24,080 nt of DNA, taken from NCBI GenBank assembly GCA_964545545.1, contig CAZJGK010000049.1:1-24080 (forward strand). The letters are read 5' to 3'. This stretch comes from JAHJTW01 sp964545545. GTDB lineage: Bacteria > Krumholzibacteriota > Krumholzibacteriia > LZORAL124-64-63. The notes beneath the pieces are model-generated. The model worked only from the letters and a program-made list of their open reading frames with translations, had not been told where the DNA came from and did no database searches. Positions 7,301 through 16,211 of the stretch are shown piece by piece (within the stretch, counting starts at the first letter, position 1; every line of letters starts with the position of its first letter). The translations under genes were made by a program, and so were the position numbers.

Positions 7301-8521
7301 CTAGAAGTTGACCATGCTCTGCAGGTAACCCCAGGAACCGGTGTCGCCGCCGGCAACCCAGTCCTCACTGGGTGAGAAGATTCCCAGGCCGCCTTCGATG
7401 GCGAAGGGACCGTCGGTCTTCTTGACGGAAAAATCGAATTCCGAACCCAGAGCGGTCTTGCCGTTGGTCATGTCCTCGACGGTGGCGAAGTTGTGGAAAT
7501 CGCCCTTCAAGGACCAGCCGTTATCCAGGGGATAGCTCACACGCAGGGCCAGGTCCATCAGACCCGTGGAAAGCCCACCCGTGAAGTAATCCATGTAACC
7601 GTTCCACTTGTGGCCGGTGTACAGCAGATTGTTGAAGGCTTCATTCTTGTCGGCGGTGCCGGTGTCGTCACCGGTGGTGTAGTCGACCAGGGCGCTGAGA
7701 GCCAGGCCGTTATCGAACTTGTCGCCGATTTCCGCGTTGATCAGCATGCCGCTGTAATCGATGTTGTCGTCGCTGCCGGTCTGGATGGCCAACATCGCAT
7801 CGTAGAACCAGCTGGTGGCAAAGGTGCGGTGGCTGTAGGCGCCGAAGGTGAACAGCTTGTAATTTGCTGCCGCCTCGTCCTTCCACAGGTAGCCAAACAC
7901 GTCAAAGCCCTGCTCGGCGAAATTGAAGTTCAGCGCATAGAACATCGGATCAATGAAGTTGCCGCCTGAGGGATCCGCGGGGTCGTACGCGTTGTTTTCG
8001 TTCAACTGCCACAGAGCACCGGTGACATTGACATCCTCGCTCAACTTGCGGTTGAACATCAACCCTTCTTCGGTACGCCCGACATTGTCCCAATCGACCT
8101 TGCCGACCAGGCGCTCGTTGTGCATCCCCACGGACATGCGGCCGACCTTGGCCCAGCCCTTGTCGCAGGGTTTGTACCACAGGTAGGCCTGATGGACACC
8201 GGTCTCGTACATGCCGCTGCCGTTGTTGAAAGCCTCGGTACCCGAATTGGCCCCCAGGATCCGCGAATCCTGGAACTGGATGAAGGCGCCGGCGTTTTCA
8301 CTGGCCATGGCCTTGAAACCGATGCGCGTCCTCATGTACTGCATCCAGGCATTGTTGACATCGGCATTGAAGCTGCGACCGTCGATTTCCAATCTGTAAC
8401 GGGCCTGACCAGTGATAGTCAAATCCACGGGATTGTTGCCGGCGTCGCAGCCGGCGGCGGCGTAAGCCGCGAAGGTCGAGAGCATCACGACCACCAATAG
8501 CGAACATTTGAACCACTTCAA
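7301..8521 (-). CDS. Outer-membrane beta-barrel protein, porin-like (alginate-export-type barrel)
   Basis: The 406-residue protein has a signal peptide (about residues 1-23, hydrophobic LLVVVMLSTFAAYAAA). A repeating pattern of alternating residues typical of beta-strands follows and it ends in F, as outer-membrane barrels do. Segments such as LTITGQARYRLEIDG, RTRIGFKAMASENAGAFIQFQDSR and RTEEGLMFNRKL look like the alginate-export/porin group, which forms channels for small solutes. Substrate unknown. Start: codon 1 is TTG at 8519-8521, supported by AAGGAG (8528-8533) six bases upstream; no ATG fits the signal peptide better. It is convergent with the cytochrome operon and shares its terminator. 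The AAGC near the signal end weakly resembles a lipobox but the context is poor. Family assignment is from pattern, not alignment. Confidence 0.75.
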   Translation of the reverse strand: MKWFKCSLLVVVMLSTFAAYAAAGCDAGNNPVDLTITGQARYRLEIDGRSFNADVNNAWMQYMRTRIGFKAMASENAGAFIQFQDSRILGANSGTEAFNNGSGMYETGVHQAYLWYKPCDKGWAKVGRMSVGMHNERLVGKVDWDNVGRTEEGLMFNRKLSEDVNVTGALWQLNENNAYDPADPSGGNFIDPMFYALNFNFAEQGFDVFGYLWKDEAAANYKLFTFGAYSHRTFATSWFYDAMLAIQTGSDDNIDYSGMLINAEIGDKFDNGLALSALVDYTTGDDTGTADKNEAFNNLLYTGHKWNGYMDYFTGGLSTGLMDLALRVSYPLDNGWSLKGDFHNFATVEDMTNGKTALGSEFDFSVKKTDGPFAIEGGLGIFSPSEDWVAGGDTGSWGYLQSMVNF

Positions 8522-8527
8522 GACGGA

Positions 8528-8533
8528 CTCCTT
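8528..8533 (-). promoter_or_regulatory. Ribosome-binding site that fixes a TTG start for the porin-like gene
   Basis: AAGGAG on the minus strand lies six bases before the TTG codon at 8519-8521. The TTG is directly followed by a typical Lys-rich signal-peptide start, so this codon is the likely initiator despite being TTG. Confidence 0.7.
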
Positions 8534-8644
8534 TTCGTCAAAGCATGGTACCTACCGGAACCCGGATAGACATCCTCCGGTGGCAGAACTGAGGGAAAGG
8601 CTGGGACAAACATCGGGAAATGTAAACAAAAAAAATAATATTCT

Positions 8645-8674
8645 GATATCGGATTTTCATCCGCCGTTTGTCAA
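8645..8674 (-). promoter_or_regulatory. Candidate promoter of the porin-like gene
   Basis: A perfect TTGACA (plus 8669-8674) lies in the 190-base gap upstream of the gene on its strand. The -10 is poor: GATATC (plus 8645-8650) at 18 bases. A small inverted repeat, CGGAT/ATCCG (plus 8650-8663), sits between the two elements and could be an operator. The rest of the gap (8522-8712) has an A/T-rich run near 8630 and nothing else I recognise. Confidence 0.35.
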
Positions 8675-8712
8675 GCTCTGCGGGGTCGGTGGTCTTCTCC
8701 CCCACGACCTAA

Positions 8713-9849
<1,137 letters not shown>

Positions 9850-9915
9850 GATCCACCTGATTGGTTTGAAATGGGAATCCACAAAGCGTACAGGGCTAAC
9901 CCCGGCAACAATATA

Positions 9916-9924
9916 ATTATAACA
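9916..9924 (-). promoter_or_regulatory. Extended -10 promoter of the endonuclease gene
   Basis: The minus strand reads TGTTATAAT, a perfect extended -10 (TGn-TATAAT), about 65 bases before the start codon. No -35 is visible at the usual spacing. An imperfect palindrome centred on CAAATTTG (plus 9930-9937) lies just upstream of the -10 and could be a regulator site. Confidence 0.55.
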
Positions 9925-9970
9925 CAATCCAAATTTGAATCCATCAATATTTAATAAGTCGTTAAAAATC

Positions 9971-12442
9971 TTAAAGATAGATCAAAGTCGCGCCACCCCC
10001 GCCTCTTCCCGGACCAGCTTCGGCGAAAGAGGCCACCCGGGGATCATTTCTGAGTTGAGCGTACAGGTGATCCCGCAGGCGCCCCGTGCCAAAGCCGTGG
10101 ATCACACTCAACACTTCCAGGCCGGCGGGAATGGCCCGATCGATGAGCCGATCCAGAAGCTGCCAGGCCTCCTCTCCCTGCTGCCCCCGCAAATCGATCT
10201 CCGGCGGCACCACCGGAGCCTCGCTCTGCCATGACCAGCTTCCCGACGCCACCGCTCCAGATTCCCGGGCCAAACCATCCTTGCCCTGCGGCGGGGTATC
10301 CTCCGTCAGGGGAACCACCGCCTCGAGGCCCAGGGTCAGGCGCAGGTTGTCAGCCAGGGCAACGATCCTGCCGCCGCGAACTTCCACCACCTTGCCGATG
10401 AGATTCAGATGGGGAATGCGCACCCGCTGACCCCTGGTGATCACGGGCGTCGAGGGTCGTCCCTCGGCCCCCAGTTGCGCTGTCGAACCCAGGTCGGCAA
10501 TTCGGTCCCGGGCATTCTTGACCACCGTTTTTTCCGCGCCGCAGGACTTGATTTCCCGGACAGCGTTCTCGATGGCCCGCCGGCCCTCCCGCGACAGCCG
10601 TTCACCCTCCTTGCGGGTATGGTCCAGAATCTCTCGCCGTTCCTGGCGGATTCCCTGGAGTCTTTTGTCCAGTTCCTGGTTCAGGTTGCCGAAGCGGTTC
10701 CGCTCCAGTTCCAGGTTCCGCCGGGTCTCGGCGAGTTCCCGTGCCCGGCGGTCAAGGTCGGCCAGCAGTCTTTCCACCTGGACCCGTTCCGTGCCGGCCA
10801 TTTCCCGCGCGCGGTCCAGCAGAGAGGCGGGGAAACCCATGCGGGAGGCAATATCGAAAGCATGGCTGGTGCCCGGGTCCCCCACCCGCAAGGTGAACAG
10901 GGGGCGCAGATCCTGCTCGTCGAAATCCATGGCCGCATTGAGCATGTGCCGATGGTCGTGGACCGCGGCCTTGAGCAGTCCATAATGGGTGGAGGCCAGC
11001 ACGCGGGCGCCCTTGGCCACCAGCCTCTCCAGCACGGCAAACGCCAGGGCCGTGCCTTCCTGGGGATCGGTGCCGCTGCCAATCTCATCGCACAGAACCA
11101 GGGTCTTCCCATCGGCCACATCCAGAAAGCGGCGCAGATGCCCCAGGTGGGCCGAGAAGCTGCTCAAGGCCTCGGAAATGGATTGATCGTCACCCAGATC
11201 GGCAAGCAGCCGTGTCACCTGGGGCAACACGGTATCGTCCCGCGCCGGCACATCCCACCCGCACCAGGCCAGGGCACAGAAAACCCCCACGGTTTTCAAG
11301 GCCACGGATTTGCCGCCGGCATTGGGACCACTGATGACCAGGGCGAGATGATCGGCCGGCAATTCCAGATCCAGCGCCACGACCAGTTCGCGGCCCCGGG
11401 CCAGCACCCCGGCACGATCCGGAACCGGCCCCTCCTGCTGCCGCTTCCTGCCCAGAGCCTCGATCAGCAGAGGGTGGCGGCCCCCGCTGATCCGCAATCC
11501 GCTCCCGGCATCCAGGCGCGGCCGGCTGCCCCCGATGGCTTCGCTCCATCGCACCGCGGCCTGCACCTCGTCGGCCAGGAGCATCAGTTCCATGCCCGTG
11601 CGCAGGCTGGGCGCAGCCAGCTCCACCGCCCGGTTGAGTTCGAGCAGGATCCGCGCTTCCTCCGCGGCCACATCCAGCCTGGCCTCGACCAGGGCATTGG
11701 CCTGACTGACCACCTGGGCGGGTTCCACGAAGAGCGTGGCCCCGGTGGAGGAACGGTCGTGAACAATGCCGGGCAGGCGCGCGCTGTCTCCGGACCGCAG
11801 AGGTATGCAATACCGGTCGCCACGCAGGGTCACCTCATCGCCCGTGGTCCAGCCGGCGCTGCGGGCCCGGCCCATGGCCGCGGTGACATCCCGGCGCAAC
11901 GTGTGCTCGGTTTCGGTGACCTGCCGACGCAATTGCCCCAAGCGGGGACTGGCGCCGTCAACGATCCGGCCGTCAGAATCCAGGGCGCGGCGCACCGCCC
12001 CGGCAACACCGCTGTGGGCAGGAATGACCACGGCCGCATCGCCCCAGACCGGGCACAGCCCGCGGTTCAGGAGCAGGAAATCGCGGAAGGTATCCAGATC
12101 TTCAGCCAGCGCGGCGACCTGCACCAGGTCGAGTCCTTCCAGACGCAAGGGCGCGCTTTGGTGCAGCAAATCCCAGGCAGCCCCCACATTTACCAGCGGC
12201 AACCCCGGATCGTTGCCTGCCAGCAAGCGCATCTCATCGCTCAGAATATGGACCTGGTCGGTATAATCCGCCGAGACCAGGGGCAGACGGTCACGAATAG
12301 CGGCCCCGGCCCTGTCGTTGCGGCAGAAGGCCGCCACCTGGTCGGTGATCGCAGACCACTCCAGCAACCGGGCACACCGCTGATCCATGAGAGGTCCAGC
12401 TTCGGCGCTCCAGGTTTTCAGTTTCTCCAGCAGGGGAATCAT
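9971..12442 (-). CDS. mutS2: MutS2 family DNA-processing ATPase with Smr domain
   Basis: MutS2 proteins act on recombination intermediates or on collided ribosomes, not in classical mismatch repair. Numbering is from ATG 12442 (823 residues). The N-terminal core/lever region is followed by the ATPase with Walker A GPNAGGKS (372-379) and Walker B LVLCDEIGSGTD (448-459), then STHYGLLK. A long charged coiled coil (about 555-635) and a KOW-like segment follow. The C-terminal Smr domain begins EIDLRGQQGEEA (about 748) with HGFGTG (782-787). The mismatch-binding domain I of MutS is absent, as expected for MutS2. ATG 12388 is a plausible alternative start giving MDQRCARLLEW, similar to usual family N-termini; neither start has a strong ribosome-binding site. 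It is the last gene of the long run, 11 bases after cvpA. Confidence 0.95.
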   Translation of the reverse strand: MIPLLEKLKTWSAEAGPLMDQRCARLLEWSAITDQVAAFCRNDRAGAAIRDRLPLVSADYTDQVHILSDEMRLLAGNDPGLPLVNVGAAWDLLHQSAPLRLEGLDLVQVAALAEDLDTFRDFLLLNRGLCPVWGDAAVVIPAHSGVAGAVRRALDSDGRIVDGASPRLGQLRRQVTETEHTLRRDVTAAMGRARSAGWTTGDEVTLRGDRYCIPLRSGDSARLPGIVHDRSSTGATLFVEPAQVVSQANALVEARLDVAAEEARILLELNRAVELAAPSLRTGMELMLLADEVQAAVRWSEAIGGSRPRLDAGSGLRISGGRHPLLIEALGRKRQQEGPVPDRAGVLARGRELVVALDLELPADHLALVISGPNAGGKSVALKTVGVFCALAWCGWDVPARDDTVLPQVTRLLADLGDDQSISEALSSFSAHLGHLRRFLDVADGKTLVLCDEIGSGTDPQEGTALAFAVLERLVAKGARVLASTHYGLLKAAVHDHRHMLNAAMDFDEQDLRPLFTLRVGDPGTSHAFDIASRMGFPASLLDRAREMAGTERVQVERLLADLDRRARELAETRRNLELERNRFGNLNQELDKRLQGIRQERREILDHTRKEGERLSREGRRAIENAVREIKSCGAEKTVVKNARDRIADLGSTAQLGAEGRPSTPVITRGQRVRIPHLNLIGKVVEVRGGRIVALADNLRLTLGLEAVVPLTEDTPPQGKDGLARESGAVASGSWSWQSEAPVVPPEIDLRGQQGEEAWQLLDRLIDRAIPAGLEVLSVIHGFGTGRLRDHLYAQLRNDPRVASFAEAGPGRGGGGATLIYL

Positions 12443-12452
12443 GAAAGACTCA

Positions 12453-13097
12453 TCAGGGTGCCGGACTCTTTTTGACCGCTTCCTTGAGCTTATCCCGGGA
12501 GTCGTCCAGTTTGTCTGTGACCTTATCCTTGACCGTTTCTGCGGCCCTCTGCTTCGCATCGTCAGCCGCATCCCGCACCTGGTCCATCACCCTGGCCCAG
12601 GCCGTGTCGGCCCCCTGGCCCCACAACTTGCGGGCGCCCTGATACAGGTTGGGAGCAGCCCCGTAGATGAACCGGCCGCCGGCCTCCGACTGGTATGCTT
12701 CCTGGATATCCCGGCCTCCGGGCGCCTGGCATATCAGCAACACCACGGCGCTGGAGACCAGCACCCCCAGGGCGGCGCCCAGCAGGGCGCCCCCCAGGCG
12801 ATCCAACCAGCCGAACACCGTCAAGCGGATCAACTTGCTGACCATGACCGCAAGAATGCGGCTGAGAATCAGCCCGACAAAAAAGAGCAGCGCCCAGGTG
12901 ATCACCAGGGCCGACTCCTCACCGGCGCCCGAACGGGCCATGACCTCTGGTTGAACCGCCGCGGCAAATCGCGCGGTCAGGATCACCGTGGCGATCACCC
13001 CGGCGATTTCCACCAGGCGCTTGACGACCCCGTCGCGAAACCCCAGCAGGGCCAACAGCAGGATAAACAGCAAGGGAATCAGCAGTGAAAGCTCCAT
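12453..13097 (-). CDS. CvpA family inner-membrane protein
   Basis: A 214-residue membrane protein. Hydrophobic segments at about 3-20, 28-48, 64-86 and 100-123 fit the four-helix CvpA fold (GFRDGVVKRLVEIAG, then FGWLDRLGGALLGAALG). A hydrophilic C-terminal region follows that is rich in Asp, Lys and Ala and probably helical (DDAKQRAAETVKDKVTDKL). CvpA is linked to colicin V production in E. coli and to envelope stress more generally; the molecular role is unknown. The start ATG 13097 has GGGAGG six bases upstream, and the gene begins two bases after the yqeY stop. CvpA next to mutS2 is a recurrent arrangement in Gram-positive and other bacteria. Confidence 0.88.
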   Translation of the reverse strand: MELSLLIPLLFILLLALLGFRDGVVKRLVEIAGVIATVILTARFAAAVQPEVMARSGAGEESALVITWALLFFVGLILSRILAVMVSKLIRLTVFGWLDRLGGALLGAALGVLVSSAVVLLICQAPGGRDIQEAYQSEAGGRFIYGAAPNLYQGARKLWGQGADTAWARVMDQVRDAADDAKQRAAETVKDKVTDKLDDSRDKLKEAVKKSPAP

Positions 13098-13099
13098 GA

Positions 13100-13555
13100 T
13101 CAACCTCCCAGGACCCCTTTGACCATGGCGCTGACCCGGCCGCCGTCGGCGCGGCCGGCCACCTTGGGCAGCACGAGTTTCATGACCTTGCCCATGTCCC
13201 GGGGCGAGTCCGCCCCGCACGCGGCGACCGCCTCGCGAACCAGGGCCTCAAGTTCGTCGGCACCCAATTCGGCGGGCAGATATTCGCCGACGATCGCCAG
13301 CTCGGCTTCCGCCGCGGCCAGCAGATCGGCCCGTCCGCCCTCACCGTAACTCTTGATCTGATCCTTGACCTTGCGCGCGTACGATCCCACGATGCGGATC
13401 ACGTCCTGGTCATCCAGTTCCCGGCGTTCGTCCACTTCCACCTGTTTCAAAGCGGCCTGGATCATGCGCAGCACCCCCAGGCGCGCCTTGTCCTTGGCCT
13501 TCATGGCGGTGATGACATCGCTCTTGATCCGGGTGGCGAGCTGACAGGCGGTCAT
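13100..13555 (-). CDS. GatB/YqeY domain protein
   Basis: A 151-residue protein related to the C-terminal tail domain of GatB, the tRNA-dependent amidotransferase subunit. Visible motifs: MKAKDKARLGVLRMIQAALKQVEVDERREL near the N-terminus (helical), SYARKVKDQIKSYGEGGRADL in the middle and GKVMKLVLPKVAGRADGGRVSAMVKGVL at the end, all typical of YqeY. A role in tRNA or translation is presumed but not shown. The reading frame is open further upstream, but ATG 13555 has AAGGA eight bases ahead and matches the family start. It lies about 80 bases after rsmE. Confidence 0.93.
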   Translation of the reverse strand: MTACQLATRIKSDVITAMKAKDKARLGVLRMIQAALKQVEVDERRELDDQDVIRIVGSYARKVKDQIKSYGEGGRADLLAAAEAELAIVGEYLPAELGADELEALVREAVAACGADSPRDMGKVMKLVLPKVAGRADGGRVSAMVKGVLGG

Positions 13556-13635
13556 GGCACGATTCCTTTCCCAAAACTGTTCCGATCCCACCATCGGGTT
13601 CCCGGCGCTCATGAAATACCGTCTCGCATTCCCTG

Positions 13636-14415
13636 TCAAGACTCCCCGGTATCACGGAGCAGGGTTTGACGCCGTTGCTGCAGGACGACCAAGGCCGCTG
13701 CGGCCGCGGTTTCGGTGCGCAGGACATGCGGGCCCAGGTCAAGGGGACCGGCGCCGGCGGCGGTCAACAGGTCCAGTTCGGTGGACGACCACCCGCCCTC
13801 GGGGCCGATGCAAACCATCAATTCCCCCGGTGTGACGCCCCCCAACCGGGTCGCGGTAACCGGAACCGAACCGTGATTTCCCCGCTCCCGCTCAGCCCCG
13901 GGTGAGGCCCCGTACCAGACGGGCCCGGCGGTTTGCTGCAGGGTCTCCGCCAGAGTCCTGAATTCGGTGAGCCGGGGCAGCAGACAGCGGCCGCTTTGTT
14001 TCAAGGCTGATTTCAATATCGCTTTCCAGCGCTGCTGCTTGCCCCCGCTGGGCTCGATAACCCCGTACTCGGTCTGCAGGGGGATGATGACATGGGCTCC
14101 CAGTTCACAGGCCTTCTCCAGCGCCCAGTCGAAACGCTTGCCCTTGACCACGGCCAGCGCCAGCACCAGCTGGGGCGGCCGGCCCTCGGTCCGGTCCTGG
14201 TGACGGGAAATGATCTCCACCGCGGGTGGTGCACCCCGCTCGGACACGAGCCGGCCGGCGTAGCGAAAACCCCGGCCGTCGGTCAATTCCAGGATCTGGT
14301 CGGCCTCGGTCCGCAGCACGGTCTTGATGTGCCTGGATTCATCGGGGTCCAGAGTCAGGGCATCCCCCACGACCGCAGGATCCGGGCCGGGTAACGTTAA
14401 CAGGAACTGTCTCAT
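13636..14415 (-). CDS. rsmE: 16S rRNA (uracil-1498-N3)-methyltransferase RsmE
   Basis: RsmE methylates U1498 of 16S rRNA using S-adenosylmethionine. The 259-residue protein has an N-terminal PUA-like domain (about 1-75, with SRHIKTVLR) and a C-terminal SPOUT domain with trefoil-knot signatures IGPEGGWSSTELD (203-215) and LGPHVLRTETA (227-237). The length is normal. It begins seven bases after the dnaJ stop, with GGGGA just before the ATG. The dnaJ-(prmA)-rsmE order is known from Gram-positive heat-shock operons; prmA is missing here. Confidence 0.95.
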   Translation of the reverse strand: MRQFLLTLPGPDPAVVGDALTLDPDESRHIKTVLRTEADQILELTDGRGFRYAGRLVSERGAPPAVEIISRHQDRTEGRPPQLVLALAVVKGKRFDWALEKACELGAHVIIPLQTEYGVIEPSGGKQQRWKAILKSALKQSGRCLLPRLTEFRTLAETLQQTAGPVWYGASPGAERERGNHGSVPVTATRLGGVTPGELMVCIGPEGGWSSTELDLLTAAGAGPLDLGPHVLRTETAAAAALVVLQQRRQTLLRDTGES

Positions 14416-14422
14416 GTCCCCG

Positions 14423-15553
14423 TCAGTCGTAGAGGTGGGTTCCGGGTTCGGGAATCAGGGATTTCACTTCCTCCCGGATTTCTTCCAGGGCCAGCTTGAG
14501 TTTCTTGTCGAGTACCTTGGGCGTCCAGGCCAAAACGCGCACCAACTGATCCCCTGATCCCGGCCGATTGACATGGGGCATGCCCTTGCCCCGCATGCGA
14601 AAGACCTTGTGGCTCTGTGTACCGGCGGGAATTTTCAGGGATACAATTCCCTCCAGGGTCGGCACCTGGACCTTGGTGCCGAGCATAAGATCAACCGGGG
14701 AAACCGGGACATCGATCAGCAGGTCGTCCCCGTGCCGCTCGAACAATTCGTCGTCGGCCACATCGAACACGACGCGCAGGTTGCCGGCCGGAGAACCCAG
14801 CTCGCCCACGTCACCTTTGCCCTGCAATTCCATGTAGTTGCCGGTACTGACGCCGGCGGGAACCTTGATGCTGAGAGTCTCCTCCCCGCGCACCGTCCCG
14901 GTGCCCCGGCACGAGGAACAGGGGTCCGTTACCAGGTTGCCCCGTCCCTGGCAGCGCGGGCACACACCCTCGGTCACCATTTGCCCCAGCAGCGATTGCC
15001 TGACCTGTCGCACCCTGCCATGGCCCCGACACTGGGGGCATGTCTGCGCCGTGCTGCCCTTGGCCGACCCGGACCCCTGGCAATCCGTGCATGACACCTG
15101 CTTGTTGACTTTCACGGTTTTCTGGGCGCCGTGGGCAGCCTCGCGCAGGGTGACCTTCAGATTCAACTGCAGATCGCGTCCGTGGCGCCGGCTCCCGGAT
15201 CCGCCATGGCCGCCAAAGATGTCCCCGAAGCCGCCACCCATTCCGAAATTGCGCAGAAAAGATTCCAGGGCATCATTCAGATCAATATCGACGCCCTGGA
15301 AACCACTCCCGCCACCGCCGAAGGCCCCTGCGGCCGCATGTCCGAAACGGTCATACTGGGCCCTTTTCTGGGTGTCCTTGAGAACCTCATAGGCTTCAGT
15401 GGCCTCGCGGAACTTCTCGGGAGCCGTGGGGTCGTCCGGGTTCTTGTCCGGGTGAAATTGGATGGCTTTCTTGCGGTAGGCCCGCTTGATCTCGCCGGCC
15501 TCCGCATCCTTGGCCACACCCAGAATATCGTAATAATCGCGTTTGCTACTCAT
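14423..15553 (-). CDS. dnaJ: Chaperone DnaJ (Hsp40, type I)
   Basis: DnaJ delivers unfolded proteins to DnaK and stimulates its ATPase. From ATG 15553 it has 376 residues. The J domain covers 1-70 with HPD at 34-36. A Gly/Phe-rich linker follows (about 72-125). Four CxxCxGxG zinc repeats start at C155, C172, C198 and C212. The C-terminal substrate-binding domains follow. The full type I layout separates it from CbpA-like proteins. The frame is open upstream to 15664, but that part lies within grpE and is not related to DnaJ. The start is 10 bases after the grpE stop. The partner dnaK is not in this window. Confidence 0.97.
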   Translation of the reverse strand: MSSKRDYYDILGVAKDAEAGEIKRAYRKKAIQFHPDKNPDDPTAPEKFREATEAYEVLKDTQKRAQYDRFGHAAAGAFGGGGSGFQGVDIDLNDALESFLRNFGMGGGFGDIFGGHGGSGSRRHGRDLQLNLKVTLREAAHGAQKTVKVNKQVSCTDCQGSGSAKGSTAQTCPQCRGHGRVRQVRQSLLGQMVTEGVCPRCQGRGNLVTDPCSSCRGTGTVRGEETLSIKVPAGVSTGNYMELQGKGDVGELGSPAGNLRVVFDVADDELFERHGDDLLIDVPVSPVDLMLGTKVQVPTLEGIVSLKIPAGTQSHKVFRMRGKGMPHVNRPGSGDQLVRVLAWTPKVLDKKLKLALEEIREEVKSLIPEPGTHLYD

Positions 15554-15563
15554 AGTGCTCTCA

Positions 15564-16163
15564 TCAGGCTGAAATGATGACACGGGCCGGACGCAAAACC
15601 TGGTCCTGGAACATGAAGCCATTCTGGGTGACTTCAATGACCAGGCCGGGCTCGACACCTTCACGGGGAAGCTGGCCTACCGCTTCGTGGAATGCGGGGT
15701 CGAATTCCTTATCCAAGGCTTCCATGGGAACCGCGCCGAGGTCTTTCAGGACACCCTGGAAATTCTGGAAAATCAGATCCACACCCACCAGAAATTTCTC
15801 ATAGTCTTCATGGTCCTTGTTCCCGTGCAAAGATTCCAGGGCCCTTTTAAAGTTGTCCATGGCACCCAGAATCGGACGCAGGACATCGGCCTGGGCCAAA
15901 CGTCTCGAATCGATCAGTTCGCGCCGCGTCCGTTTGCGCAGATTGTCCAGTTCAGCGACCAGGCGCAGCCACTTTTCCTGGAAGGCGTCCCGCTCCTGGC
16001 GCATGAGCTCAAGGGGATCGGGAACATCGGGGGACTCGGCCTCGGGTTCAGCAGAGGTCTGGTCCGCCTCGGCTTCCGACTGCTCGGCTTCCGACAGCTC
16101 GGCAGCCGCCGCCTCTTCCATCTCTCTTGGTTCCTGCTTTTTCCGCCGGGACGACTTGGACAT
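15564..16163 (-). CDS. grpE: Nucleotide exchange factor GrpE
   Basis: GrpE releases ADP from DnaK. The 199-residue protein has an acidic, low-complexity N-terminus (about 15-50, rich in Glu, Ala and Ser), then the long dimerisation helix (RLVAELDNLRKRTRREL). The C-terminal beta-domain carries VDLIFQNFQGVLKDLG and the family signature region with FDPAFHEAVGQLP, ending VLRPARVIIS. AGAGGTGG lies seven bases before the ATG. It sits between hrcA (48 bases upstream) and dnaJ (10 bases downstream). Confidence 0.96.
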   Translation of the reverse strand: MSKSSRRKKQEPREMEEAAAAELSEAEQSEAEADQTSAEPEAESPDVPDPLELMRQERDAFQEKWLRLVAELDNLRKRTRRELIDSRRLAQADVLRPILGAMDNFKRALESLHGNKDHEDYEKFLVGVDLIFQNFQGVLKDLGAVPMEALDKEFDPAFHEAVGQLPREGVEPGLVIEVTQNGFMFQDQVLRPARVIISA

Positions 16164-16211
16164 TATATTCCACCTCTTGGAAATTTCGTGATTCAGGTCG
16201 AGCCGATGCTG

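Noticed and set aside
4350..8521. A porin-cytochrome outer-membrane electron conduit formed by the two cytochromes and the adjacent barrel
   Set aside because: The barrel gene is convergent and separated by a strong bidirectional terminator, and it looks like a solute porin. No dedicated decaheme partner or outer-membrane lipoprotein cytochrome is present.
8682..8712. A hairpin after the nuclease gene (GGTCGGTGG/CCACGACC) as a terminator
   Set aside because: The stem has a bulge and no T-run follows on the minus strand.
10409..12475. A 688-codon plus-strand frame opposite mutS2
   Set aside because: Antisense shadow of mutS2 with low-complexity His/Gln/Gly-rich translation and no motif.
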